From Cryptomeria japonica (taxonomy: Eukaryota > Streptophyta > Pinopsida > Cupressales > Cupressaceae), in contig NC_081414.1 of NCBI RefSeq assembly GCF_030272615.1, positions 764,379,413-764,443,412 on the forward strand: a stretch of 64,000 nucleotides of DNA, given 5' to 3'. The position numbers and the translations under genes were made by a program. The notes below the pieces were generated by a model that made no database searches, was not told the DNA's origin, and worked only from the letters and a program-made list of their open reading frames with translations. How positions within the stretch are numbered: the stretch's first letter is position 1; each line of letters starts with the position of its first letter. Positions 22,896-33,631 of the stretch are shown here, one piece after another.

Positions 22896-25800
22896 TTAAT
22901 CTCGCTTTTGAAACTCCTCAAACTTCTGAGAAGCATTCTTCATTTCAACTCCATCGGGCCCTTGACCGTGGTGATGGAATCTTCTAAGTCGGTGCAACAC
23001 TTCTTGTGTTTTCTTAAAATAGTATCCAAAAAATCCAAGACAAATTGAAGATCAACCAATTTATCAATTTAGGACAAAGAGAAACCCTCCCTATCAACTT
23101 CAGCAGTCATGAGCAAGCTAAATTTTTTGATGAGTCATCCACATAAAACACCTTTTCTTTCTCATCAAGGAAGGCACATGGAATCTTAGATATTTTTGCT
23201 GCAATATCCTTCTTATCCACACATTCTTTTAGGGCCTTCCTCATATCCTTGACTAGGCGTTCAAGAATATTCATTTAATGTTCCAAGGCCTCTCCCTACT
23301 CAATTTACATGCGCCATGAAGGAATGACACCATTTTGGATGAGATCATCTAGATCATAATCTTCAAACTTCAACCACGCTTCAAAATCCTTTTCCTCTTC
23401 TTCAAGCTCCTAGGAGAAGACTTCTATAGTGTTATCTATCTCTATCCTTACTGCATCAAGGTTATTGACGATGGTGTAGGCTGAACTTAAGAGTCGTGTT
23501 CCTTGACTCAACACCTGGTCCATCTATTCCCCTACAAATCTGCTCTGACATGCTGCTTGCTTGGCTCTTTTAACCACCTATTTGTCTAAGGATGAAGCTA
23601 CAAGTTCAACAACTTATGAAGACCTTGTCACTTTAATAAGAATTGAGGTGAGTTTCTCAATTAGTTCTTTGAGCTGACCTTTCTTGACCTTATCTTCATC
23701 GTACCTTGCAACAACAACTTCCAAAGTTGATATGACATCACCTGAAGAAGAATCATGAGTTTTCTTTCGCAACTCAATCCTTTGAATGATGTAGTTTGAA
23801 TCTTGGACTTGGCTAATAACTGCATCTAAAGGAGGAAAAGAATCCTCTGCATACTTGTTCCTATTCTTGTTAACCTTTACCGTTGACAAAGTTTTAGATT
23901 TCTTGACAGTCTTGGGTTTGACGAGAACAAGTTGACCGAAATTAAAATCTTCAGGTGACACAACTTGCTTCTCTCTTTTTGGTGCATTGGACATCAAACA
24001 AGGTGGTAAATTTGTATCATCATCCTGACCTGCTACCACATCCTAAGAGGGATTGATAGAATCCTGAACAATTGTGGTCATAATAGGAGAGGCCATGGTG
24101 ATTACATTGGTGGGATTTTCAAGAGATGATTAATTTGACCTAGGATCCAACTCATTCATGAATTTGTCAAAACCATCTAACATAGTTGCAAACACTTCTT
24201 ACAACGTGAGAAAAGATGAGAACAAATTCTCAATGTTGTCATGAGGTGTGTCTAGGACAGACTCACTAACACTAGTGGAAGATACATGGATAACATTTAA
24301 AGGAGAAACACAAGTAACCACTCCTTTTTTTCATTTGGTACCTCTAACTTTTGTGTCTCATGAACATTAGAACTCAAAGGTTCTCCTTGAGATTTCCCTT
24401 TCTTAGTTCCAACTGTGAATTTCATTTTAGGAGCCTTGGTTGGAGTAGTGGGATCCTGTATGTTCTTAGTTTTAATTTATGATATTTTTCCCATTGGGCC
24501 AACAATGTCATCATCAGAACTAAAAGATAATGGTTTCAATGGAACACCATGCAGAGTCAAGAAAACATTGGTATTCGTAAGAATACATTGAAATAGATCC
24601 GTGATGGAAGTACATTCCTTTTGCAACCATTGAATGAGAGGCAAAGGAGTAGAATAAACTTTGTTCTTCTCATACATAGGATCTAGGATGTCCCCATCTT
24701 CCTCAAGATCATCGGGAACATCAACAAGACCAAATTTTTTAATTTTCTCAACTGTTAACCAACAATAATCAATTTTTGTTACATCATGCTCAGACCTGCA
24801 ATCAGCCCAAACATCTTCAATTCAGTGCACATGAACATATGCCTTCTTCAACTTATTTCTCATCCCTCTATAGTCGAAGTCCTTCCTGGCTTTGAAGAAC
24901 CTCATGGCAACTCTTCTCATCTCCTCTTACATTGCTATGGATTAATACATGGAATTTATGAAATGTCTACCAATGGTAAGAGAGAACTTCAAACCTATTT
25001 TATGAGAACCTGATTGGGCCTCATGTACTTCATTCATTTGATGAGCTAGATCCATTATTACATTCTTATCATAGGGGTACCTAGGGAGCATGAAAGGATT
25101 ACCGGCGAAACAACCAACCCTAAGGTATATGAAGGTTGGGAATTTTAGGAACAAGCATCCATATTGGTTCACTCCCTGCCAAGCATGATCAGATACTCGC
25201 TTATTATACAATTTTTTGTTCAACATAAACATATGATAATTGAAGAAAGCATCATTTACTCTTTGAAAATGACTATGAATATTTTGAATAACCAACTAGG
25301 AATCATATTTATGAACCTCATTCTATCTTTGATCACCAGTTGTAGACAATCCAGGAAAATGTCTCATTGAAGCCGCAACATACATCAAGTATGAAGTCAT
25401 GTAGAACTTGAGCGTGGTAGGTACCTTGCTGAGCTATTCACAAATGGCATCACCAATCTATTTTCCCCAAAACATCTTCTCTTTATTTTGCCTGATCACA
25501 TGAATGTATTGATACATCCATTTATAGAAGGTGTTGGAGGTGGGAAGACCCTTCAACCTGCTCAAGAGAGTTATCAAATCATTGACTTCTTCAATGAAGT
25601 CACATCTGGGAAGATTTTTCGGCCATCTTGCAATGGTAGGTCTCGAGGTTTTTAACCAGTTATCATTCATGTTTTCCCGTACTTGTCAGAATTTCTATCA
25701 AAACAAGCTATAGAAGATTGTATTGTGATATCAAAATACTTCTCAATATTGGGACATTTGAAGATAGAATTAAAGAATTCTTCATCAAGTCCGATCAATT

Positions 25801-26112
25801 TCTTTCTAGTTTCATCCTTCACACTTCTACCAACTGGATCAAAATGATTCGTTATTGCCATCATGAACTCAAGGTCTTGAGAAGACATGGGGAAAGCCAC
25901 TACCAAGTGGATGCTACTATTGATGATAGATTCCATCTTACAATAGGAAGAAGACTGCTCAATCCTCTTTAGAAATTCAAATAGGTTCACACGACTTATT
26001 TTCGTCTCTCTAATATGATCAATATTGGAATGACTAAAGAAGGTGGAAAGACTAGATGAGGATCCTATTTCTTGAGCTTCATGGCCTTTTTACTTGGAGA
26101 AGTCTCTTTCAT
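22896..26112 (-). pseudogene. LTR-encoded accessory ORF, 5' LTR copy
   Basis: Probable start at 26,112 (MKETSPSKKAMKLK), comparable to the start of the 60,223 homologue. Recognisable blocks: FSHSNIDHIRE and LVVAFPM...LIGLDEEFFNSIFKCPN (25,960-25,740), KFPTFIYLRVGCFAGNPFMLPRYP (25,150-25,080, cited for class), the K/R linker near 24,480, DSNYIIQRIELRKKTHDS (23,800) and the C-terminus KNASQKFEEFQKRD ending in TAA at 22,896-22,898. About 1,070 codons overall, with many frameshifts and stops. Function unknown; the layout suggests a nuclear, self-associating protein rather than an enzyme. The other LTR copy is more rearranged. Confidence 0.7.
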
Positions 26113-26353
26113 TGATATGATAATAACACTGAGAAAAGAAAAAAAGATCAGTTTTACAATAATACATTTGATCGATCATTTTATTTATCCGATTTGAACA
26201 TTCTTCAAAAAATGATACAATTAGGTCATTAGGGTTTCCAAAACCCTCTTGAAATCTCCAAAATAAATTTGACGTGAAATCTCAATTTGCGTGTGTGTAA
26301 TAAGCGAATTTCAAGTTTATAAGAAAAATTCACCTAAGAAAAGTGTGGATGAG

Positions 26354-27542
26354 GGTGTAATTCGGGTTTCTAAACCCAAATTGCACTTTGGAAGAATAAA
26401 ACAAAGGTGTAATTCGAGTTTAGAAACCCAAATTACACATCAAAAAGAGAAAATACAAAAGAGGTGTAGGGCGGGGTTATAAATCCGCCGCACATCTTAG
26501 TTAAATATTCAAAAATGGTGTAGGGCGGGTTTCTAACCGCGCCTTACACCTTGGAAGAAGACATCATTTTGGTGGAGGGTGAGTTTCTAACCTCTCCCTA
26601 CACCAAAGAAGATGGAAGGGCACCGGTACTTGGCGAGGTTATAAACTCGCCAAAAACCATGTATGTGACTTGAGTCAGTAAATGATAGTGGTGGTGGCAA
26701 TTGGGGTCGCAGACCCGCCACACAACACAATGTGGTGTGTGGTGGGCCTATGGCCTCGACCAACACCATATTGGTATGACAAAAAATGAAAGGAAAAAGG
26801 ATGGTGTGTAACGGGGTCAGAGACCCGTCACGCACCATGTTGTATGGTGCTCGATGGGCCTATGGCCCTGCCACACATCAACACCAAAAGGAAGTGCAAT
26901 GCAAAGCATATAAAATTAGTGTGGGTTAGGGTGTTAAACCCATCCAACACCATAATTAAATTTGGTTTTTGGAAGGTTCCTCACCCCACCAATACCTCTG
27001 ATAAAGGATAATGATGTAAAGGAAGTATGAAACGTTTCTAAGGTCTTCTGACCTGAACACCAGCACAAGACGTTGTGTTGTTTGGGCTAGTAAAATCGAA
27101 TGACGCCATGATTATGTGATTTTTAAAACATTAAGATATGATAATCATTCAAAACTAAAGGGTTTCTAAACCGTAAAATAAGGAAAAAAAAAAACTTACC
27201 TGAGAAAAACGGGATGTCTTGAGATGACAAATCCTCCTCCACGTCCTCCACAATGTGAAATGAAAAATGAGGAAAAAGAATGGAGGAAAAAAAGATATAA
27301 TCAAAGAGATAGATTCCTAAACGAAAACCACAAATAAGAGTTAACTCAAGTGAAATAAATACATGCAAATCAGGTTTGTAAACCTGATTTGCACCTATAA
27401 GCTGTAAATCGGGTTTACAAACCCGATTTGCACCTAGAGGAGCTAAACAAGCCAATTGAGGTGTAAATAAGGTTTGTAAACCCGATTTGCACCTAAAGAG
27501 AATACTTGGTGTAAATCAGGTTTACAAAACCGATTTGTACCA
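26354..27542. repeat. Array of about 15 short hairpins with variable, self-complementary stems (LTR U3)
   Basis: Each unit is about 33 bp: outer arms GGTG(T)... and ...(A)CACC, inner arms that differ from unit to unit yet pair, and a 3-7 base tip such as TTTCTAAA, TTATAAA or CCTATGG. Approximate units: 26,354-26,386; 26,406-26,438; 26,463-26,495; 26,517-26,550; 26,571-26,604; 26,625-26,655; 26,689-26,725; 26,729-26,768; 26,803-26,836; 26,846-26,879; 26,920-26,952; 27,364-27,394; 27,402-27,434; 27,459-27,493; 27,508-27,542. A decayed tip (GGGTTTCTAAACC) lies at about 27,160. Inner stems fall in families such as AATCGGG, GGGCGG, ACGGGTC and ATGGGCC. Confidence 0.85.
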
Positions 27543-27697
27543 AAATTTCTCTTAAGAGAAAAATAAAATTCATGGGAAAAAACATGCTTACAACAACAAG
27601 ATGTCTTGTAAAGCATGCATAGAGCATCAAAACCACATATGGGTAGGAAATTGTAGGGTACCCTCAGATTTTTGCAATGCAAAAATCGAGGATAACA

Positions 27698-29122
27698 CAC
27701 TTGTAGCATATAATGTACTAATCCATTAGAGGAGAAAATCAATTATAGTTCCTTTTAGAGAAACTAATATTATAATTGGTACAAATTCTGCATCTACTAC
27801 TTTGTGGCCAAAATGATTGTATGAAAAACAATAGCCATGAAAGGAATGTTGAAACCTAGTTATATGTGGCTATCTTTTATGAAAGGATTTTTTGAAGTTG
27901 TCCTTGTTTGCCTTTGGAGGTGGATTGTTCTTTTGTGGGACTTTATTCTTCTCATTCTTATTGGCTTCCCTTTTGGTAACACTCTTGAGAACCTTAATGT
28001 AGCTTTTGGCTTTTCTTCACTAATCTTTTGTGGTAGATCTGTAGCATAGAATTTGTAGCCTCCTTTGTCTTTTGATTTTAAACAAAAATAAGAATAGTTT
28101 TAATAAATGGTGGCCTTTGTGAATTGATGATATCATCCAATATTTTAGTGCTTTTGTCAAATTTCAAGCTTTGATTCAACTATTCAATAGATTTATCTAA
28201 CTCCTTTCTTAAAGAAACGATTTCAAGTTCCAATTTTTTACAATCAAAATCTTTTGCCTTAAGTTGATCTCTTATAACCTCCTCAATCTATTTTATTGCA
28301 ATTCAAATCTATATTCATTTTATCTACATTTTCAAGATTTTGTTTTAGTTTTTCTTGGGCTTCACTATCCTCTTGAATTCATACCTTTTGTTTCAAAATT
28401 ATTTTCTTAAGCTTCTTTCTCTCTCTATAAGTATAATAAAGTTCTTCCTCAAGATATTCTTCCTCTTCCTCTTCATTGCAACCTCTTTTAAATATTTTTC
28501 TTCTTTCTATTCATCTATATCAATCTTTCCTTCCATTGCCACAAATAGTATTTCTTCTCCATCACTACTTTAACTTTCTTCACTTCTTCCCTTCGGCGAG
28601 CTATCATCTTTTCTTGAATAAAGACTCTTTTTGTATTTGTGAGAGTCCATCTTCTTCTTTTCATATTGACCTTGCTTGTGGCTATTCTTTTGATGATTTT
28701 TTCTTCCTTTCCTTGTACGTTGTGATCCTCTTCATCCTTGCTTCTTTCATTCTTATCCTATAGACATTTAGAAGAAAAAATATGTATTCTACCACAATTA
28801 AAGTATTTGAATGGTAACTTTCCTTGATGTTTCTCGAATACTTTCTTTAACTTTCTTATGAAGTGAGCTTCTTCCTCATTCATTTCACTACTTGAACCCT
28901 CACTTGGTTCACATGCTTTATTATTTTCCTTCCTTGATGATTTAAAATTTGCCTCTCTTATTGATGGCTTGTCTTTAATCTACATTTTGTAGGCAGTAAG
29001 AATCCTATGCAACTCATCCTTTATCCATTTGTCTAGATTCTTATTTCTTCAATTGTTGAAACTTTGGAATCAAATCTTAAAGGCAACAACCTTAGTACCT
29101 TTTGAAAAATCATGGATTATTT
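27698..29122 (-). pseudogene. Ty1/copia Gag C-terminal half (second segment of the framing element)
   Basis: Minus-strand reading gives FQKVLRLLPLRFDSKVSTIEE at the top (29,110-29,050), DKWIKDELHRILTAYKM, an acidic linker with EEAHFIRKLKKVFEKHQGKLPFKYFNCGR (about 28,880-28,790, cited for class), then FSYNHFGHK (27,815) and the start of the last zinc knuckle CYKCNNFG at 27,712-27,698. This is the UBN2-type Gag plus CCHC knuckles of plant copia elements. Stops and small indels occur throughout. The 27,703-28,900 stretch is mostly low-complexity Lys/Glu/Ser coding in decay. Confidence 0.7.
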
Positions 29123-30607
29123 TGTTAGTTAAGATGAGGGGGGGGGGGGTGAATCATAAAAACTCACAATACAATATATTCACCAGATTCAACCTCGGTA
29201 GCCTTTATTGATATGCAACTATGACTGTAAATCATTCAATACTCATAAACAGATACACTTAAAAAATCATAACACATTTAACACTAGATTTAACGTGGAA
29301 ACTCAAATAGGGAAAAACCACTGTGGGATTTCGGACCCACTAAGAAATATACCCTTCTAGAGTATGCTCGATTAAAAGCCAATCCAGTTATAGATTACAA
29401 AAACACATTGCTAGATGTGACCCGGTTAAGGGATTTCCCTCAGACTTGTTAGAGTCTTGCACTTTGTTAGAAGTGACCTTGTCAAAGGATTTCAAACACT
29501 CCTTGAGAATGTTACCTTGCTAGAGGGTTTACAAATAAGACTGTTAAGTCCACTCGGTTAAGAGATTTCCTGTCACTTACAAAATAAATAATAGTAATAA
29601 AATATATCTGCAACTTCACATCTGAAATGCTAAAGCAGATTCTATGTGCTCAAAACAATCTTGTCATAAGACTTATCTTGCTTCTTGTTGGGCTTCTCAA
29701 TCTGTTCTTCAGTCTTCTATGCTTGGTGATCAGTACTGTAGTGTCACTGTTCTTCTATTTTGCCCGCATCTTTTGTTCGTCAACAGTTTCTTATTTATGA
29801 ACAATACCTAACCGCTGAATCTCCTTGATCACATTTCCCATGATCAATCTTAGCCATCAAATCTTCAAACATGACTAGGTTCATTGTATCCTTCAATCTG
29901 AAAACGTTTTACCTCACCTTGGAACTTGTGCTAGGTTATGACCATTCAATCTGCGTTGTAGATCTATCTCTTGTATTTTCAATGTCGTAGATCCTCAACA
30001 AACTTCTTGCATAATATACCAATCATCTGATCAACTCCAACTCATTAGTATTCTACATTTAATAATGTATTTATCCATCCAATGAATTCTGTTATTACTC
30101 GGTAAATACTAAACTTCACTCGGTAGATATTCTGCCTTCTTTAACCGATAGTGATAACCTTAGGGTTTACCGACTAGCATCTTGCTCGGTAACATAGAAC
30201 AGTATCAAGCCTTAACTAATTCTATAGCTTGAAATATTTTCTCCTTCTTGTTCAGTCTTTGAATACTCATATATAGGATATCAAAACAATCAAAACAACA
30301 TAATCTCATCACTGTCTAACTCCGTAATAGTTACCCATTGAATAACTTATTATTCCCCTTTTATTTTCACATTCATTATGTGTCTCTTACCGACATCTTT
30401 GTACTTATCAAAACATACTCATTAAGATATGGCAACATCATACTGAATCAGAAAATCAATTGCTTGACATCAATGACAAAATAATATTATTAAGATAGTA
30501 ATCATCCTTTCTCAATTATATCAACAATCTCCAACAACCTTCTCAATATCCTCATACCAACAAACTTACTGAGATGCTAACAATCTCCCTTTGTGAAAAT
30601 GCTAACA
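29123..30607 (-). mobile_element. Solo-LTR-like insertion with a 25-bp internal remnant
   Basis: An LTR TGTTAG...GCTAACA (29,123-30,582, 1,460 bp) carries the G-run and ACGTGGAAAC...GGGAAAAACCAC motif of plant copia LTRs. It is followed by AATCTCCCTTTGTGAAAAT, which on the minus strand is a polypurine tract, and a second GCTAACA ending at 30,607. Flanks are TATTT (29,118-29,122) and TATTC (30,608-30,612), a 4-of-5 match. It interrupts the copia Gag; with it ignored, Gag codons on both sides become adjacent. Confidence 0.7.
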
Positions 30608-31100
30608 TATTCAATGTCTTTACCAAGAGTTCTTATTGTTTTTTCGATCTCATCAACACAAAGAAAATAGGAGGCTATATTCTCTTCTTTCATCTTGAGG
30701 CTTTGAATTGGCTTGGATGGGTTTGAAGCTTTTTATTCTTCACTTTATCATCTCTCTCATGACATTCTTCAACTTATCCCACATATTCTTAGCTGATTTA
30801 CAATGCATAATTTTTACAAACTCCAATTTAGATAATCCACACAAAATCACATGCTTGGATTTCCCATTGTTCTCTCTTTCTTCCTTTCTTGATTTGCTGG
30901 AGAATTGAAGGGGTTTCGTATCTATTTACAACTGATTGCCAAATATCATACCCTAGGGTATTCAAGTAGGTTTCCATCCTTAGGCTCTAAAAGGCATAAT
31001 TTGTTCCATCAAACAATGGTGCCTTGTTTGATGAGAATATATATCCTTCTTGCTTGACCATATGTGCTCTCTTAGATCTTCCTTCAAGTAGTTAGGCTAT
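30608..31100 (-). pseudogene. Ty1/copia Gag N-terminus (first segment of the framing element)
   Basis: From about 31,062: MVKQEGYIFSSNKAPLFDG, then NYAFWSLRMETYL and VNRYETP, the DUF4219/UBN2 Gag start of plant copia elements. It continues to DEIEKTIRTLGKDIE at 30,615, directly before the solo-LTR insertion. At least two frameshifts and several stops are present. The primer-binding site of the same element lies 15 bp upstream. Confidence 0.7.
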
Positions 31101-31114
31101 CTCTAAAGGAACTC

Positions 31115-31126
31115 GCTCTGATACCA
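31115..31126 (-). promoter_or_regulatory. tRNA-iMet primer-binding site
   Basis: Minus strand TGGTATCAGAGC, the standard copia initiator-Met primer site, two bases from the LTR end at 31,129. Confidence 0.9.
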
Positions 31127-31128
31127 AA

Positions 31129-32472
31129 TGAAGAGCACTCAGTTACACTAAGAGGGGTGGAGTGAATCAGTATAACAAAAAACTTTTACTTTTCAAAAGT
31201 TACTTAATCACAATTGCAATACTTCAAAACTCAATTATCCACAACAATAACACAAATGCAATATCTAGTAATTAGAAACATAAGATGGACACACGATTTA
31301 CGTGGAAACCCTTGTGAGAGAAAGTCATGACAAAATATTGCTTTTATTAGAAACTTCTTACAATCTTTGTAGGCACAAACCCACTAGAGATACCAATCTC
31401 CACAACTAAGCACCAACTCAAAAAGAGACATCAATCTCCTTTAATACAAGGCACTGACCTCTAAAAGATTAACGTGATGAGTACTTGATCTTCTGCTTGA
31501 ATAAGATCTAATTCTCCCTTATAGTTCAACTCAAAGCTTTGCCAAAATATGCCTTAACATATCTCTTAGACCTACCCAAAATTCTTCTCCAAATCTACTT
31601 ATAATCTTCATCATTTTCTGCTCATAAATATGCAATAATATTTCTCATAAATCTACAATAATATCCTTCATAGGTCTATTATAATATCTCTTCATAAATA
31701 TGCAACAATGTCCTTCATAAGTGTGCTACAAATGACTTTAATATATGCTCTTCTATTAAATATATTTAATGATTGTTGACCTTAACACCTTCTCACAATT
31801 GCACCTTTATATTTTCTCTAAGGGGGTTGAATACATGAAAGGAAATGATGCTTGCCAAATAAAATGATCTCTTAATTAATATCCATCTCTTGACACAACC
31901 TTTTTCACTCTACAAGGGGTCGGCCCCTTATAAAGAATATATAAGTTTATTTTTGAAAATTAAGTGCCAAGGGCCAGCCAACAAAATAAAGCATAATTTT
32001 ATTTCTTTAATACAAATAAAAAACTCTAAGTTGCGCACCAAAAGGCTAATGGTCGGCCCTTAGCAAAAAAAAAATTATTTTTTATTTTATTTCAATTCCT
32101 TCAAACATGTGTCATCCCATGCATAATTATTTGTGCAATTTAATATTTAAATTGCTTCCTTCCTTGTCCAATGAAGTCTCCAAAATAGGGTTATAATGTT
32201 GGCGCAATCTAACCTCCATTCTTGGTCTTCGAACGCCTTTGACATCAATGACAATAATCCAACAATCTATTAGTTCCAAACTCTATCCAATATTTCCAAA
32301 TGAATATTAAACACAAAAATTTCTAAAATGTTGTGATTTGAATTCAATAAGGGAGCTCTATCTATAGGAAATGAACTAGAAATAAATGACGGAAAATAAC
32401 CTTTACCTTTAAAACAAAAAGGTGAAGAAGACTATGATCAAGGAGATTCAATTAGAAAATGGCACTTCTTCA
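31129..32472 (-). repeat. 5' LTR of the framing copia element (outer end uncertain)
   Basis: Starts TGAAGAGCACTCAG next to the primer site. It shows the copia LTR signatures AAGAGGGGTGGAGTGAATCAG and TTTACGTGGAAACCC. The outer end is placed at TTCTTCA (32,472) only because it mirrors TGAAGA; the partner LTR lies outside the window, so no duplication can be checked. No ORF inside. Confidence 0.55.
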
Positions 32473-32707
32473 TGACTGCTTCAAGAGCTTCCATCTTTTA
32501 GTAATGGTTGTCCAGGGGAACATCTTTGCAATAATAAGACCAAGAACTTGATATGTATTCTCAAGTAATTGTTTAGACTGATAATATATTGAGGAAATAA
32601 TTTCATGTTGCTTTTGATGTGTATCCTTTTCTTTGCATCAAGTTATTTTCATACTTATTTAACTCTTGGTCTTGCAACATGGATATTGAAGTTGAACAAA
32701 TAAAAGA
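32473..32707. other. Spacer with no recognised content
   Basis: AT-rich sequence between two LTRs; I see no ORF, repeat or regulatory motif. Confidence 0.5.
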
Positions 32708-33631
32708 TGTTGAAAGAACCTAAACATTGAATTAATTGTTCAAGAAGGTTCAATCTACAAGGAAACTTCTCACCAAGGTGATTCCATACTAGCCAGTTTC
32801 CCGCTTGACTAGATATTACAATCGAAAAGAGGAAAAAGTTTGTGAGGTTACTAATGGATGATTGTCATTCTATTTATTTGATAATTGATAATTTTTCTAT
32901 TATCACTAGAACATGCACCCTTGTTGAACTCGGTTCAACCATTCAGTGAAACATTGGGATGGCCTCACAAAGTGTGTGCTCTGATGGTTTAGACCAAACC
33001 TCTAGTTATAAAGCTGGTCCATTGTTTGAGTATCTCACCTAAACTAACACTTTCATCAAGAAAAGGGAAAGAAAAGACTTAAAGCGAAACACTAAAATCT
33101 AATAGGTGACGCACCAAATGCTTATGACATGCACCATTGCTTGACATATACAATATGTTCAAAGAAAAAACTAAACTAAGCACAAATCAATTCCACATAT
33201 TTGTGCATGAGTATTTCATAGTGAAGTTGAAGCTTTTGAAAGATTTCAGGAGGAGATTAAGATATTTTTCACAACGAAAAGGTTCATAACTTGATAACAT
33301 AAACAATGGCCTGCACATATATGTATTTCCACATGAAGGTGAACTAAAAATAAGATAAAATAAATGACATATCAAATATCACAGTATTGCATCTATCATT
33401 CTAAAAAATTCACACAATATGGAGGATCTGAGTAGGCTAAAAAATTTTGCTCTTCACAACCAAGAAGAATTTGAATCTCTAATTAGAATGCATGTTTTAA
33501 AAAAAGAAAAGAACCCCCTTGCCTAGACGTACTATTGCTTTTTATTTTCCTCCTTGAGAGATTATCAAAGATATGGATTAAAGGAAATTAATGAATTTGT
33601 TTTTGGCTTTGACTAATTGGCTTCTTCAACA
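32708..33631 (-). repeat. Candidate 3' LTR of another minus-strand copia element
   Basis: The segment ends CTTCTTCAACA at 33,631 and is followed by ATCTCCACTTGGTGCC, which on the minus strand is a polypurine tract (AAGTGGAGAT) touching the LTR start TGTTGAAG. The other end is set at TGTTGAAAG (32,708) because it gives matching TGTTGAA...TTCAACA ends. I did not find its 5' partner. Confidence 0.4.

Larger units (their letters stand above)
8677..27697 (-). mobile_element. 19-kb Ty3/gypsy (Tat-like) retrotransposon with 5.9-kb LTRs
   Basis: Two LTRs (8,677-14,650 and 21,796-27,697) start TGTTGGGTGAAAA and end GAGGATAACA, giving TGTT...AACA ends, and are bounded by CACTT duplications. The 7.1-kb interior codes on the minus strand for Gag, protease, a first RNase H, RT, a second RNase H and integrase. 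A primer-site candidate touches the right LTR, so that one is the 5' LTR. I see no convincing purine tract beside the 3' LTR. Each LTR carries a long accessory reading frame in the same orientation as pol. Samples of the LTRs compared by eye look about 85% identical, so the insertion is old. It sits in a copia Gag zinc knuckle. Confidence 0.9.
21796..27697 (-). repeat. 5' LTR of the giant gypsy element (5,902 bp)
   Basis: Starts TGTTGGGTG and ends GAGGATAACA on the plus strand. Minus-strand order: U3 with a hairpin array (27,542-26,354), accessory ORF (26,112-22,896), TATA-like motif at about 22,690, presumed R-U5 to 21,796. The last 1.1 kb has no ORF. Confidence 0.85.

Noticed and set aside
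26281-27545. CRISPR-like array
   Set aside because: Plant nuclear context, no constant repeat with unique spacers; the units are self-complementary and vary, with irregular spacing.
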